Source: Fennellomyces sp. T-0311 (Eukaryota; Mucoromycota; Mucoromycetes; Mucorales; Lichtheimiaceae). Taken from it: DNA of 64,000 bases. The stretch's first letter is position 1. The number at the start of each line of letters is the position of its first letter. The stretch is taken from the NCBI GenBank assembly GCA_025266875.1, contig JALLLT010000002.1:868001-932000 (forward strand), given 5' to 3'. This document shows positions 37,604 through 50,334 of this stretch, piece by piece. Below the pieces are notes generated by a model that had not been told where the DNA came from, made no database searches, and worked only from the letters and a program-made list of their open reading frames with translations. Both the position numbers and the translations under genes were made by a program.

Positions 37604-40600
37604 ATGGTTGCACCGGACGAAAAACGACGCCGTGTCGAAAGCAATTCGCGAGGCCCAGCACGATCGCGGGTATTTCAGCCTTTCCGCGCCTTGGGTTACA
37701 TTACCAATGACGTTCCGTTTGTAATTGAAACTCGCGGCCAAGATTTTTTCATGACAACATGCGTGGGACACAACTTTCAAACATATAATGTGAGCGAATG
37801 AGGCAAATTTCGGACGAAAACGATATTCTAACTATTAAACAGCTTGCCAAAATGAATTTACTGTTTGTCAGTCCAAGAACCCAAGAACCAATCACTGCAA
37901 TGACTTCTGCTAGTGGCGCGACGTTTGTGGCTCACGGAACCATTATTGGTACCTACAAGCGAGGCAAAGAAGTAGGTTTAAAAGGATATAGTATATCTGT
38001 ATCAAAATTACTCACTAGACTTGTATTAGATCGCACGTATTGAAGGAAAAGGCGACTACACTATCATGCAGATCCTTGTTCTCGGTCAGTACATTGCAGC
38101 CTTGTGCGACGATAACGTGTTGAGAATGTGGAATGTAAAGTCTGGAGGTACTGCGAAAGATGATGTATTACACATGTCGAAGCTAAAAGAAAATGGAATA
38201 ATAGAACTGTACACCGAAATCGAATTTGGAGACAGTTTCACCGCCACGACGATGATCCACCCCAGCACCTATCTCAACAAACTTTTGATCGGCAGCACGC
38301 AGGGAACTATGCAGATCTGGAATATTCGCGTCAGCAAGATGGTTTATCAATTTAAATCGTTTGGAGCTGCCGTCACCTGTCTTGAGCAATCGCCCGTTGT
38401 CGATGTCATCGCGATCGGTCTGTTGGACGGAAGCATCATTCTACACAACTTGAAGATGGATGAAAAAATCGATACCGTTCACCAGGATGACCGAGTTACA
38501 TCTATCTCCTTCAGAACAGGTATAGCAGGAGATTCGGGTGCTGATACGGCTATGATTAACACCGACATATCATAATCATAGACGAAGAGCAAATGATGGC
38601 AACTGCCAATATGCATGGCGATATCGCATTATGGGACTTGACGAACCGAAGACTATTGCACAACATGAAAGCGGCACACGGTGGTCTGATCGCATCGTTG
38701 ACTTTCTTGACCAACCAGCCTGTCCTGGTTTCGGCAGGCGCTGATAATGCTGTCAAGGTAAAAGAAAAAGGGCACTGTATTGATGAAGCGCAATGGTGAC
38801 TTACAAACGTTGAATCATAGCAATGGATCTTTGAACAGCAGAATTCAGTTCCGTTGCCGCTCAAATCACGCAGCGGACACTATGCGCCTCCTACAAAGAT
38901 TCGGTATTACGGTAACGATGGAACGCGCATTCTCAGTGCTGGTCGCGATAGAGCTTTGCGAATGTTTTCGACTGTTCGTGATGCGCAAAACTATGAATTT
39001 TCACAAGGCCATATCGCCAAAAAGGCCAAACAACGCAGTGTCACTGAAGAATCGCTCAAATTGCCCATTATCACAGACTTTGCTTCTGGTAAGTAACATA
39101 TCTAAGAGATTTATTTGCCCTAATGACGTCCATTTTAGCATCTGCAAAGGACAAGGAGTGGGCAAATATTGTTACATGTCATATGAACGATAATGGTGGT
39201 CGCACATGGCGTACCAAAAACAAGGCTATCGCCGATCATACGCTGCTAAGCTCGGACAAGAGCACAAATAAGGTTGGATGGTTGCCCCGTTGTTTTCATT
39301 GTAATCTCATCGACTTACCAAACATTTCTTGAAGACGGCATGTATTAGTGCTTGTGGCAACTTCTCATTCATCGGTTCTGCCTCGGGCCAAATTGATATG
39401 TTCAACTTGCAATCAGGCCTCCACCGAAAAACATATGGAGGCGCAGACGGACACAAAAAAGCAATCACTGGTTTAGCGAGTGACGTCGCTAACCGTTATC
39501 TTATCAGTGCATCGGTAGATCGCAAAATCCAGGTGCGTTTTGTTTATATTATTTCTTATCACCTGTCATCTCACAATGCGTTACAGATCTGGGATTTCAA
39601 GACTGCAGTTGTTCTCCATACTGTTGAATTGGAATCGCCCATTGTGAAAATCGAGTTCCACCGAGAAAACAATTTGTTGGCAGTTGCATGCGATGACCTT
39701 GGTATCCGCGTTATTGACATGGAAACCCGAAATATTGTCAGAGAATTCTGGGGCCATCGAAACCGAATAACTGATATTGTAAGTGCAAAGGGACGATAAA
39801 GCAAAAGTTTGGAGTTTATTCATGGAGTGTTATAGACTTTCAGTCCTGACGGTCGATGGATTGTTTCTGCTTCACTTGATACCACTGTCCGCACATGGGA
39901 TCTTCCATCTAGCACTATGGTGGATATATTCAAGGTGGAAGATGTCGTATCCAGTCTCACTTTCTCACCAACGGGTGATTTTTTGGCCACAGCGCATGTT
40001 GATAACGTTGGCATCTTCTTGTGGTAAGTGGAATACATGGATTTTAACCTTATAGCACCCTAACATACATTTGTCTAGGGCCAACCGAACACAATTCGCA
40101 AACATTTCTTTGCGTAGCATAGTGGATGACGAGGTTGCTGAATTACTTGAGCTTCCCTCATTAGCTGGAATGGACGAGCAAGGTAAACTTGGGCCTCCAA
40201 CCTTAGATTACACATACAACTGACCACTGGACACAGATACAGATGAAGAGCTGGAAGCACCAACTCAACTGGGAGAAGACTTGAATACTGCTGAGCAGCT
40301 TGCCGATGAAATGATCACATTATCTTTGGAACCAAAGGCCAAGTGGCAAAATCTGCTAAATCTTGAAACAATCAAGGTAACCAGCTATCTGTCTGTATCT
40401 GTAGATTCTTTTAATATACTAATATGATGAACTATATAGAAACGTAACAAGCCCACCGAAGCACCCAAGAAGCCTGAAAAAGCACCCTTCTTCCTTCCCA
40501 CCGTTGCTGGTGCAAAGGCCAAGTTTGATCTGTCGGATAATGACAAGAAACCTCAAATTGGCGACTCAAAGCAACTCCACATGTCTCAGCTTGATATGTC

Positions 40601-41028
40601 CACCGAATTCACCCGCCATCTTCGAACGGGCCACGAGAGCAGCGACTGTAAGCATCGGGGTAACGGATCTGACGTTTAAAAACTAATGACCAATTGCAGA
40701 TACTGCATTCATTACCTATGCCAAGTCTCTCAGTCCATCTTTGATGGATGTCGAGATCCGAACCATGCCCGTGGACTCTGAACTCACCTGTATGAACAAC
40801 TTTATCGAAGCGATTTTGTTTATGCTGCAATCGCGCAAAAACTTTGAGATGGCGCAGGCATGGCTCAGTGTATTTTTGAGTATCCATGGTGATATCATCG
40901 TTGCGAACCCTGAAAACAATATTCACAGCAAGCTCAAGGAGACTCTGGCAATGCAATCAGACGAATTCGGACGGCTATCAGCCCAGATCCATTACGGCCT
41001 CTGTCTCATAGACTTTGCACGCAGATAG
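37604..41028 (+). CDS. UTP21: U3 snoRNP / UTP-B WD40 protein Utp21
   Basis: Nucleolar WD-repeat protein of the small-subunit processome (UTP-B), needed for 18S rRNA maturation; the human homolog is WDR36. A dozen or so exons join in frame, with a basic start (MVAPDEKRRRVESN). WD-type units follow: YIAALCDDNVLRMWNV, LLIGSTQGTMQIWNI, MMATANMHGDIALWDLTN, VLVSAGADNAVK, TRILSAGRDRALRMFS, YLISASVDRKIQ, IWDFKTAVVLHTVE and WIVSASLDTTVRTWDLPS. After the propellers comes the Utp21-specific C-terminal domain, with KAPFFLPTVAGA, MDVEIRTMP and a helical end that includes SRKNFEMAQAWLSVFLSIHGD. The length of about 900 aa fits the family. The stop lies 59 bp from the stop of the convergent acyl-CoA-binding gene. 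Confidence 0.95.
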
Positions 41029-41087
41029 AAATGCTTCATCCATATCATTTTAATTACTTTTTTTTGCATGTACACAATTTTTTTTTA

Positions 41088-42791
41088 CTACACTACGGTC
41101 TGGAATAGAACGCGTTGTCTCACACACTCCCAAAATTTGGAAAACTGTCCGGTAATTACATACGCCACGGGACTCCCTCGTTTGTACAAGATCAGGAGTA
41201 ACGCAAACACTGTGATCAAATTGACAGCAGCATGTTTTGCAGCGGCCTAGATCGATCATTGTGAGTTTTTTCTTTCCCCTGGCTAATTGGTCTCATCAAC
41301 CGTACCTTGATCACCCATTTCCATCCGTCCGATATATCGTCATCGCTGCCATTGCTGGACCGTCGTGGTATATTGGAAGCCGCTGTCGATCCACTTGCTG
41401 GTCGCTTCTTATTTGCCGCCGCTGCTGCTGCTGCTGCCGCGTCCCGCTGATCCCTTACGACCAATTCACGGCGCAATTCATCGATACGATTGTTGAGCGC
41501 AACCACTTCTGTCTGGAGCGATTCCAGCGCTCGTTTGGTTGCTGGGCCTAATGCCACGACTGACATGTACTGTGGATCCGGGGTGGCTCGGTTGCTCGGG
41601 GTATTAATATTACTACTACTGTACACATTATGAAGTGTTGAAGGGTGGCGCGGTGTTGCCGTAACCGAGGATGAGGTACTATAGACAGGGGATGGTTGTA
41701 CGGGAATTCGGTGTTGATTGATCAATCGTGGATGTCGCGGTGAGGCGGCTCGTTGCTGCTTCGTGGCATCCTCTTCGCTGCTACTGTTATTATGGAGTGC
41801 GTTGGCCGGATGCTGTGCCCATGGATCCAAGCTGTCTTCTTCAAAACTGCGCTGCTTTATCCGCTCATGCTGTGGGATCATGTGAGGAAGGAGTCGATCG
41901 TTGGACGGTGAGGCGTTGGAAGGTGAGGTGGCGCGAGAATGGCCTGTGGGAGCGGTGACCATAGAAGAGGCTGCTGAAGGTGCTCGGTCATACCAAGACC
42001 GTCGCTGTTGCTGTTGCCGTGGTGACACGAGTTTTCGTCGCTGGGGTGGGGCTGCTGCATTGGCCTGAACTTCCAAGAGATAAGCCTGTTCTTCTGCTTC
42101 CGCCGATGCAATGCTGCTCGTCTCTATAATGCTCCCGTTAGCCTTTCCTAATTCTATATATCGGTGGACCTTGGCACAACTTGCCGTCTTCGTCGTCCTC
42201 GTCGTGCGTTGTGTCGTCAGTCACTTCGTCACCCTCGCTATCACGGTCTCCTGATGGCTGCATCAGTGCGAAAGCCTGGATGATCTGTTCTGCTGTGGCT
42301 CTCCCGATGTTTTTCTTGTAGGCCTAGTGACGTTTATGCAAATGAGTAGTCGGGGGCGCAATGATATTGCACAACGAACCTCCGTGGCAGATCGTAGCAG
42401 GGTTTCGGTATAGCGATACCGGGCTTCCAAGCGGTCGATTCCTTCCAACTTTTTCCAAGCGTCCCTATTCAAGGCGTTCAGGATAAAGGAGAGATGCGTC
42501 ATTTTTTCCGTAGTGTGTGTACCACTTTGCCCTGCCAACCATATCAAATAGGCCTGGTCGCGGTGTATTTACGTTGCCGTGTGATACTTGTTTGTAATAA
42601 GCATAAAGCTACGCAATGCCTCGTTCATGAGTGTCCGCGCATGCCAAACAAGTTTTTGGGGTTACCTCCAACTTCTCTTCCCTGGTGGGTTGGAAACTGG
42701 ACGACGCAGGCAGGTACTGCACGATCTGAAGGGCCTTATTGTAGCGCTGGTTGACATATCTCTCGGAGTAATGCGGAGGGATATATGACAT
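41088..42791 (-). CDS. ACBD5/Atg37-like acyl-CoA-binding membrane protein
   Basis: An acyl-CoA-binding (ACB) domain is assembled from the first three exons: ERYVNQRYNKALQIVQYLP and SSFQPTREEKLE, then LYAYYKQVSHGNVNTPRPG and FDMVGRAKW, then DAWKKLEGIDRLEARYRYTE. The YKQ, PG and KW-DAW residues that contact acyl-CoA are present. A long disordered region follows, rich in Ser, Pro, Gln and His, then a coiled-coil segment (LESLQTEVVALNNRIDELRR) and an alanine run of eight. The last exon adds one hydrophobic helix (AAVNLITVFALLLILY) and a short tail. This order of ACB domain, coiled coil and C-terminal helix matches ACBD5/Atg37 of peroxisomes (ER tethering, pexophagy). The peroxisomal role is inferred from architecture. 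Start ATG at 42791, stop at 41088. Confidence 0.85.
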
Positions 42792-43074
42792 TGCGGAAGC
42801 AGAGAGAGAGAAAGAGAGAGAAAGCGTTTACTTCTCACGTCTAAAAATGTGGGGGGGGGGGAGAGGAAGGTGCGCGCTATATAAGGAAAGCAAGGTCCGT
42901 CGTGAGTAGTATGAGCGTGTGTGTATGTGTTGAGATGTCGGTTTGGCTATCCCCACGCGCGTGACACGACCGGCAATCAGGGGGTTGGGGGATAAAGTGC
43001 AGCCGCTTTCTTGTGCGACTCTGACGGATTCTTCTTCATCGGAGGCGGCTGCCGTGCCTTATCCAGCAACTTCA
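42792..43074. promoter_or_regulatory. Divergent promoter, ACBD5-like gene and TRAPPC13
   Basis: 283 bp shared by two outward-facing genes. It holds a GA-rich simple repeat (about 42797-42825), a run of ten G's (about 42851-42860) and TATATAAG at 42878-42885, a plausible TATA box for TRAPPC13. Confidence 0.55.
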
Positions 43075-44370
43075 ATGTCTGCGCAGGTTTCGCCGCTCTC
43101 GTCTCCTAGGCAAACTGCCCTATCGCCATCCACCCAAGATGACAACCAGACGCCCCATTTGCTGTCGCTCAAGGTGATGCGCCTGTCACGGCCAATGCTG
43201 GCCACTGGTCAACCGGTCTATTACGAAACTTCATCCTACCCCCCGCTCGTCGAAGGATTGGAGTCGCTCAACATTTCAGATCTTACCGCATCGCATCCCA
43301 TTGAGCTTCCCAACGAACTTCAGATTCGCGACTTTGGACTGAGTCAGCTACTAAAGCTGCCTTCGTCGTTTGGCAACATCTACCTCGGCGAAACGTTCAG
43401 TACTCTTGTCAGCATCAACAACGAAGGCAACGCGTCCGTGCAGCAAGTCAGTGTCAAAGTCGAGCTACAAACTTCGTCTCAACGCTTCAGCCTGAGCGAT
43501 GGCAACCATCCGAGACTCGATGATACACTGGCCGTGACGGTATCGCATGAAATCAAGGAATTGGGCGTGCATATTTTGGTGTGCACCGTGCAATACGTCA
43601 CGGAAGACAACCGGCGACGCCATTTCAGAAAGTTCTACAAGTTCCAAGTGTCGAATCCATTGGCCGTCAAGACCAAAGTGAACAACATGATCGATGGACG
43701 GGTGTTTCTGGAAGCACAGCTGCAGAACGTGTCAGCAGGGCCGATGTTTCTAGAGCGAATGAAATTTGAGGCATCGGAACACTTTAGCTTTCAAGACATG
43801 AACACCATTGTTGGCACCGATGAGCTGGTGTTTGGTCATCACTTCATCCACCCTCAGGATGTGCGACAGTATCTGTACATGCTGACACCCCGTGATCCGC
43901 AGAATGACCGGATTGCTCGTACCACCAATGCACTCGGCAAGCTTGATATCGTGTGGCGGTCGGCTATGGGTGATCTCGGCCGGCTACAAACGTCTCAGCT
44001 CACACGCAAGGCCCCGATGCTGGATGATGTCGAAGTACAGCCGTTTTGGTTGCAGAAGGGCCAGCCGGCTGACGTTGTCTTGGAAACCCCGTTCCAGCTC
44101 GGAATTCGTGTACGCAACCATTCGTCGCAGAACATGAAGCTGGTGCTATCTGCGGTTAAGACCAAGATGGGGTCTGTTTTGTTGAGTGGATTAAGTACAA
44201 GGAACTTGGGTGAAGTGGCTGCAAACCAGTCGACAGAGACGCAACTGGAGTTCTTCCCATTAACACCCGGCTTGCAGCGCGTAGGTGGCCTGCGCGTCGT
44301 GGATCTCCTCACAGGCTATACAAAGGATATCGATCATCTGTGCGATATGTATGTGCGAACAGCACTGTAG
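43075..44370 (+). CDS. TRAPPC13: TRAPP complex subunit 13
   Basis: Subunit of the TRAPP tethering complex, which acts in Golgi and autophagy traffic. The body is a clear TRAPPC13 (DUF974) protein: HLLSLKVMRLSRPML, LKLPSSFGNIYLGETFSTLVS, VKVELQTSSQRFSLS, EIKELGVHILVCTVQY, FRKFYKFQVSNPLAVKTKV, FLEAQLQNVSAGPMFLERM and the end VDLLTGYTKDIDHLCDMYVRTAL. It is a single exon. From the ATG at 43075 it has 431 aa, close to the human protein. The open frame continues upstream to about 42934 but has no ATG there, only a TTG at 42943, so I chose 43075; a short upstream exon cannot be excluded. Confidence 0.93.
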   Translation: MSAQVSPLSSPRQTALSPSTQDDNQTPHLLSLKVMRLSRPMLATGQPVYYETSSYPPLVEGLESLNISDLTASHPIELPNELQIRDFGLSQLLKLPSSFGNIYLGETFSTLVSINNEGNASVQQVSVKVELQTSSQRFSLSDGNHPRLDDTLAVTVSHEIKELGVHILVCTVQYVTEDNRRRHFRKFYKFQVSNPLAVKTKVNNMIDGRVFLEAQLQNVSAGPMFLERMKFEASEHFSFQDMNTIVGTDELVFGHHFIHPQDVRQYLYMLTPRDPQNDRIARTTNALGKLDIVWRSAMGDLGRLQTSQLTRKAPMLDDVEVQPFWLQKGQPADVVLETPFQLGIRVRNHSSQNMKLVLSAVKTKMGSVLLSGLSTRNLGEVAANQSTETQLEFFPLTPGLQRVGGLRVVDLLTGYTKDIDHLCDMYVRTAL

Positions 44371-44537
44371 ATCATACCCCCCCTCACCCTAATCTATGTA
44401 TCATAATTGTTTCATCGTCATTTTCCTCGAACCCTTACGTACATTTTATAGAATGGTTTTTTCTCCCTCCCCCCATGTAAATCCATGACTTATAAAGCTT
44501 GCGTGATTGATGACCCTTGTGCGACTCGTGGATCGCC

Positions 44538-47500
44538 ATGGCACAGACAATAGCGAACCAGCAGTCATCCCAAAACGCTCAAGCGTATGTCACGCAGCAG
44601 CAACCTGTTCAATCAATGCAACAGCCAATGCAACAGCCAGCGCAGCAGCAATTCCAGCAAGGCCAACCGCTGATGCAACCGCAGCAACAAATGCAACCGC
44701 AGCAACAAATGCAACCACAGCAACAAATGCAACCACAGCAACAAATGCAACCACAGCAACCAGAACAGCAGGACCAACGTAAGCTTTACTTCTGCATCCG
44801 TATTAATGTTCTAAACTCTCAAAGAAGAAGCACAAGTAAACTACGAAACAGTAGAGTTCATCGAACTCTATGAGGCACTGCGCCAAGGAAAAATGCCAAA
44901 CAATGCACAACTGACACAAATGCTTGATCGCCTCATGAACATTCGCGCGATCGAGGAACGTCGCCATTTGATGTCAGCCGACGGGCAAAGACTCTTGAGT
45001 GATTTCCGAGCACTTTTACAAACTTTGCAAAGAATGCTTGAAGTCAAAAATCGCGATCAGCTGTTTCAATCCCTTCATTATCACTTGCATAATTTAAGCT
45101 TGCAGCCAAGCGATCAGCAACGTGGTAAGTACTGCTGTACCACCAACACGGCGTTTGCATTTTGTGTAACTTCCTCCGTAGAGCGTTTTCAGAACATCAA
45201 CCCTGGTGTGAACAAGGAGCAAGTGAAGAAAGAAGCAAAAGGAGGTAATAATATGGATTCATATAAAAAAAGCCACTTAAAACTTTGGCAGGTGCCAATG
45301 CTCTTTTCCAAATCGGCAAATTGATCGTGACAAACCGCCACTTCCGGGAACAATTGAGCGAGTTCATTTCTATTGCGCAAGAAATTTTCGGTGATGCAAC
45401 AAACAAGTTTAGCAATGCAGTTCAAGATACGACGCAAAAGGTCAACCAGGAAACACAGCACATGAATCAAAAGATGCAACAGATGAACCAAAAGGCCCAA
45501 GAACGAGCTGACCGTGATCCAAACCAGGTTCTTGATAACATTGAAGATGTGAGTACAGTAACAAAGCATGATATTATCGACAGAGTACGCAATGCTCAAA
45601 GGAATCAGACTATGGGTTCAGCATCCGGTCCGTCATCTGAAAAGTGTGAAGATGCGTCTGAAGAGCCCTTCACACGAGAAAATGATCCGCATTCTCAGTT
45701 GCACGACCGAAAAGAAAAATGGAAACAGCAAGTGAATCAGCAAGGCAATACGATGCATGATAAATTCCGTCAAGAAGGTCATAACGCCAAAGCGTACGCA
45801 CAAGAAAAGCTTCCTCCTGAAGAAATAGACGAAATTGTGGATCGGCTCAAAGAAGTACTCATTGAAGTACAGAGTGAACCCAAGTATCAAGAAGCGATTG
45901 AAACCATCACTTGGCTGATGAAAACATGGGCTCAGCGTGCAGGTGTCATCACTGAAACATCGTCCGGCATGCTGTCACAAACTGCGCAGGAATTCCGGTC
46001 AGATCCTAATTGGTCGGCAGCCGAACTTGAAATCAAGACAATCCTCGAAGATTGGGCTCAAGGCAAGCCGCTGGATCCTCTCATTCATGGTATAGAAACT
46101 GTGATTGACGACGTCAAGAACGACCAAACCTTGCGCCGCTGTTTTGATGATTTCATGCAATACCTCCAACGACTCTTGAAGGAGCCAGGTTATGTCCAGA
46201 AAGATCAGTCCACAGAGGACGGCAAAGATCTTATTAATCGCGCGCGAGAGCTTACTCAGGGACGCTATAGTGGTCATATCAACTTTATGATGCACGAGAG
46301 TCGATCTTTTTTGAATGCTATGGAAGATGATCCGATGGCACGTGAATTGGAAATGCGCTTCAAGCAGATTCACAACGACCTATGGCTCGATGCGTAAGTT
46401 TTTAATTAACCAGCAAATATCCTACTTAACGACATTACATCATATAGAAACGGCAATACTACATTTAAGCCTCAGTTGCTGACGGATATGCGTTTGACAC
46501 TGCTCCCCACTATATTGGAGTTTATCAAATTATTGCCCATACCGAGGATTGAATATGAGGATAAGCAGCTTGATGTGGCAATCGAAAATGTCGTTTTGTC
46601 TGGCGACACACTTTTGCCAGGAAACATGGAAATTAAGGTACATGATCCTATTTAGTTTGTCATCAATCCACATTCTATTAGTAACATCACTCTTTTACTA
46701 TTTGCTAGATGGACAACTATGTACACTTTAGCCCGCGTACCAATGTAACCAACGTCAACCAACAGTCCGCTTTCATCAAAATGAGCGACATTCGAACAAC
46801 TGTTAAAGATGTATATTGTATGATCCCTCACATAGACTTTTCTTATTGACTACTTACATTATAGGTTGTATGGTATTACAAGCGAAAAGTCGGTTTCCCC
46901 AAATTATCGGATCGTGGCGTGGCCACGTTAGTTGTAAGTAGAGCCCCTTTCTCGCCCGCGATATCCACTGATTATTACCTTTTAGCTTGGTGGCAGGAAA
47001 GGTGTCTCCGCAACGGTTAAAGTTGTCAGCGATTCTGAAGATCCATTGCACACGTTCCGCGTAACCCAATGCAAGTGCTATATTGATCACATCAAGGTCA
47101 AGATCCAAAACAGTCGTCATAAGTAAGTTACTGTGGGAATTTTACAACAAGATATGGTCTAATTGCCTTTTTCGTAGTATGCTTTACAAAACTGTCAAAC
47201 CATTGATGGTTTCAATTCTTAAGCGACATATTGCCAGCGCGATTGAGAAGAAGATTGTCGAGTCTATCGAAAGTGCTGATGCCAAGCTTACGAGCACCGT
47301 TGGAAAGCAGTATCACGAAGCGATGTCGAAGGAAACATCCATTCAAGCATTGGGACCAGACTATCAAGCTCAGCAAGGCATCACTGCTGCACCTGGTCAA
47401 GGGGCCGCTGTACACGAAGGTATCACTGCTGATAATGTCGCCGACGACCAGCAAAAGTACCGCCGTCCTGGTCTTTTCGTTGCACTTTTGACCATTATGG

Positions 47501-48042
47501 AGCGCACGATCCGGTCCAACATGGTGTCTGGCGTCCAAAAGCAGCAAGAAAAACACCGCAAGAAAAAGATGGAAAAGGAGACAGAGGAGAAGATCCATAA
47601 CATGAACTCTAGTACCGCCAAGCAACAGCCAGGAGTTAGCAGTAATACAGATAAAGCTACCACTGCCGCAAAACCAAACGTGACCCAAGCCCAACAAGTA
47701 CCAGTGGATCAAAGTGCTCCACTGGATAATACGCGCACTGGTAACGTCCCAAGCAACAACCCCAACACTGTTTCTGTTATTGTTGGAACGGATGGTAAAA
47801 CTTATATGCAGCAAGGAGCTCAACTTGTACCGGTTCATATTGTTGGCGGCACCAATGATCTAGGAGGGACGACGCAAAACAGTTCTGCAGGTCCGTTCCA
47901 CGATGGAAACAACAACCCAGTTATGAACAAGGGTGGAAGTTTCCTTGGCAACAAGTATGCTGATCTGGGTAGTAACCAAGATACAAACTACCAACAGCAA
48001 CAGCATGCCGGAATGATGGCACCAAACACCGGACGAGACTAA
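44538..48042 (+). CDS. HAM1-like fungal lipid-binding (BPI/LBP-type) protein
   Basis: Large fungal protein of about 1,000 aa matching the HAM1-like N- and C-terminal families (hyphal anastomosis; BPI-like lipid-binding fold). Exon 1 encodes MAQTIANQQSS and a glutamine-rich region with five near-perfect MQPQQQ repeats. The N-terminal helical domain follows (EFIELYEALRQGKMPNNAQ, LLSDFRALLQTLQRML, GKLIVTNRHFREQLSEF), then a Gln/Lys-rich linker and a second helical block (LPPEEIDEIVDRLKEVLIEVQ). The later exons carry TDMRLTLLPTILEFIKLLPIPRIEYED, DNYVHFSP, WYYKRKVGFPKLSDRG and CYIDHIKVKIQNSRH, typical of the BPI-like part. The C terminus is disordered. The frame opens with a TTG at 44517; the ATG at 44538 is the start. 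Function in lipid transfer or hyphal fusion is by family only. Confidence 0.85.
44673..44761 (+). repeat. Coding minisatellite, 18-bp unit
   Basis: About five tandem copies of ATGCAACCGCAGCAACAA (last copies with CCA for CCG) inside exon 1 of the HAM1-like gene, encoding MQPQQQ. The length is probably variable between strains. Confidence 0.85.
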
Positions 48043-48180
48043 TAACTGAATTTTCTGCATTCTGTACTTTCTAAATAGCTTACGTTTACCTATTCTCGAA
48101 TGCATCTTGAGAGGATTACTAATTAAATAATAAAGTTCTTTTGTGCCCCATGCCCCCTCTGTACCTCTTGATGACATCGA

Positions 48181-48243
48181 TTTCATGACAGTGTTTTTAT
48201 GACAGTTTTTTCATGACAGTTTTTTCATGACAGCCTTTTTCAT
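48181..48243. repeat. Tandem ATGACAG repeats upstream of OYE1
   Basis: Four copies of ATGACAG after a T-rich run start at 48185, 48199, 48213 and 48228, a period of 14-15 bp. They lie about 140-180 bp before the OYE1 ATG. They may be a cluster of transcription-factor sites or a simple slippage repeat. Confidence 0.7.
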
Positions 48244-48309
48244 ACGATTTGTAATCCAGGGCACTCCCCATTGATTAATAATCGACTAGCGACGCGGAGT
48301 GAAAAAAAA

Positions 48310-48317
48310 GTATAAAA
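48310..48317 (+). promoter_or_regulatory. TATA box of OYE1
   Basis: GTATAAAAGG lies about 50-55 bp before the ATG at 48365, the expected place for a fungal TATA element. Confidence 0.55.
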
Positions 48318-48364
48318 GGAAGAAACAAGAAGTTTTCCTAGACAACTTTTCACTATCCAACAAA

Positions 48365-49744
<1,380 letters not shown>

Positions 49745-50334
49745 ATGGTCTGCTCGAGAGCCATAGTTCGCCTTTGTAAATACACTTAAATATGCCCCTT
49801 CATACCTATAATGCAATTCACATTACTCTTCAATAAAAAAAACGTGAAGTGCTACTATATGCGAGCCATGGATCGAGTGGGTGACGATGGTGACATTAGT
49901 TCAAAAGTTATAAATTTATTTGGAAGTTATTAAATCTACTCCTAGTTCAAAAGTTATAATTATTTTGAGAGGTAATAGACCTGCTCCTAAAGGTATTTGA
50001 TCTCTCCCTTGTGGTTCGAAGATGTTAAATCATTACAAAAGGATGAGAAAATCCATGCTTGAAAAAAACCATATTGGTGAAAAAAAACAGGTCAGGATAG
50101 TCCCAGATGGTAGACAGCGGGAATGGCACTGCCATATTATGCATAAATCTACTCATGTAGGTATAGTCTTTTCCTTGCGGTACAAAAGTTTAGGATAAAT
50201 CAAATTCTGCATATGTGCCACGCCTAAAAAACCGGCGAAGATGAAAAAAATCAGGATGGTGTTGTATAGAAGGTTGGTAATCACTTCATAGATTTTCTTG
50301 AGTGCCTCCCTCTGTATTTCAGGAATCTCCTAGG
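49745..50334. other. Spacer between OYE1 and the left repeat element
   Basis: 590 bp of AT-rich DNA with no gene. It contains TAGTTCAAAAGTTATAA twice, at 49897-49913 and 49943-49959 (46-bp period). Confidence 0.45.

Noticed and set aside
47212..47838. 208-codon open frame on the - strand
   Set aside because: It lies opposite the last exon of the HAM1-like gene, whose + strand frame is longer and continues the protein.
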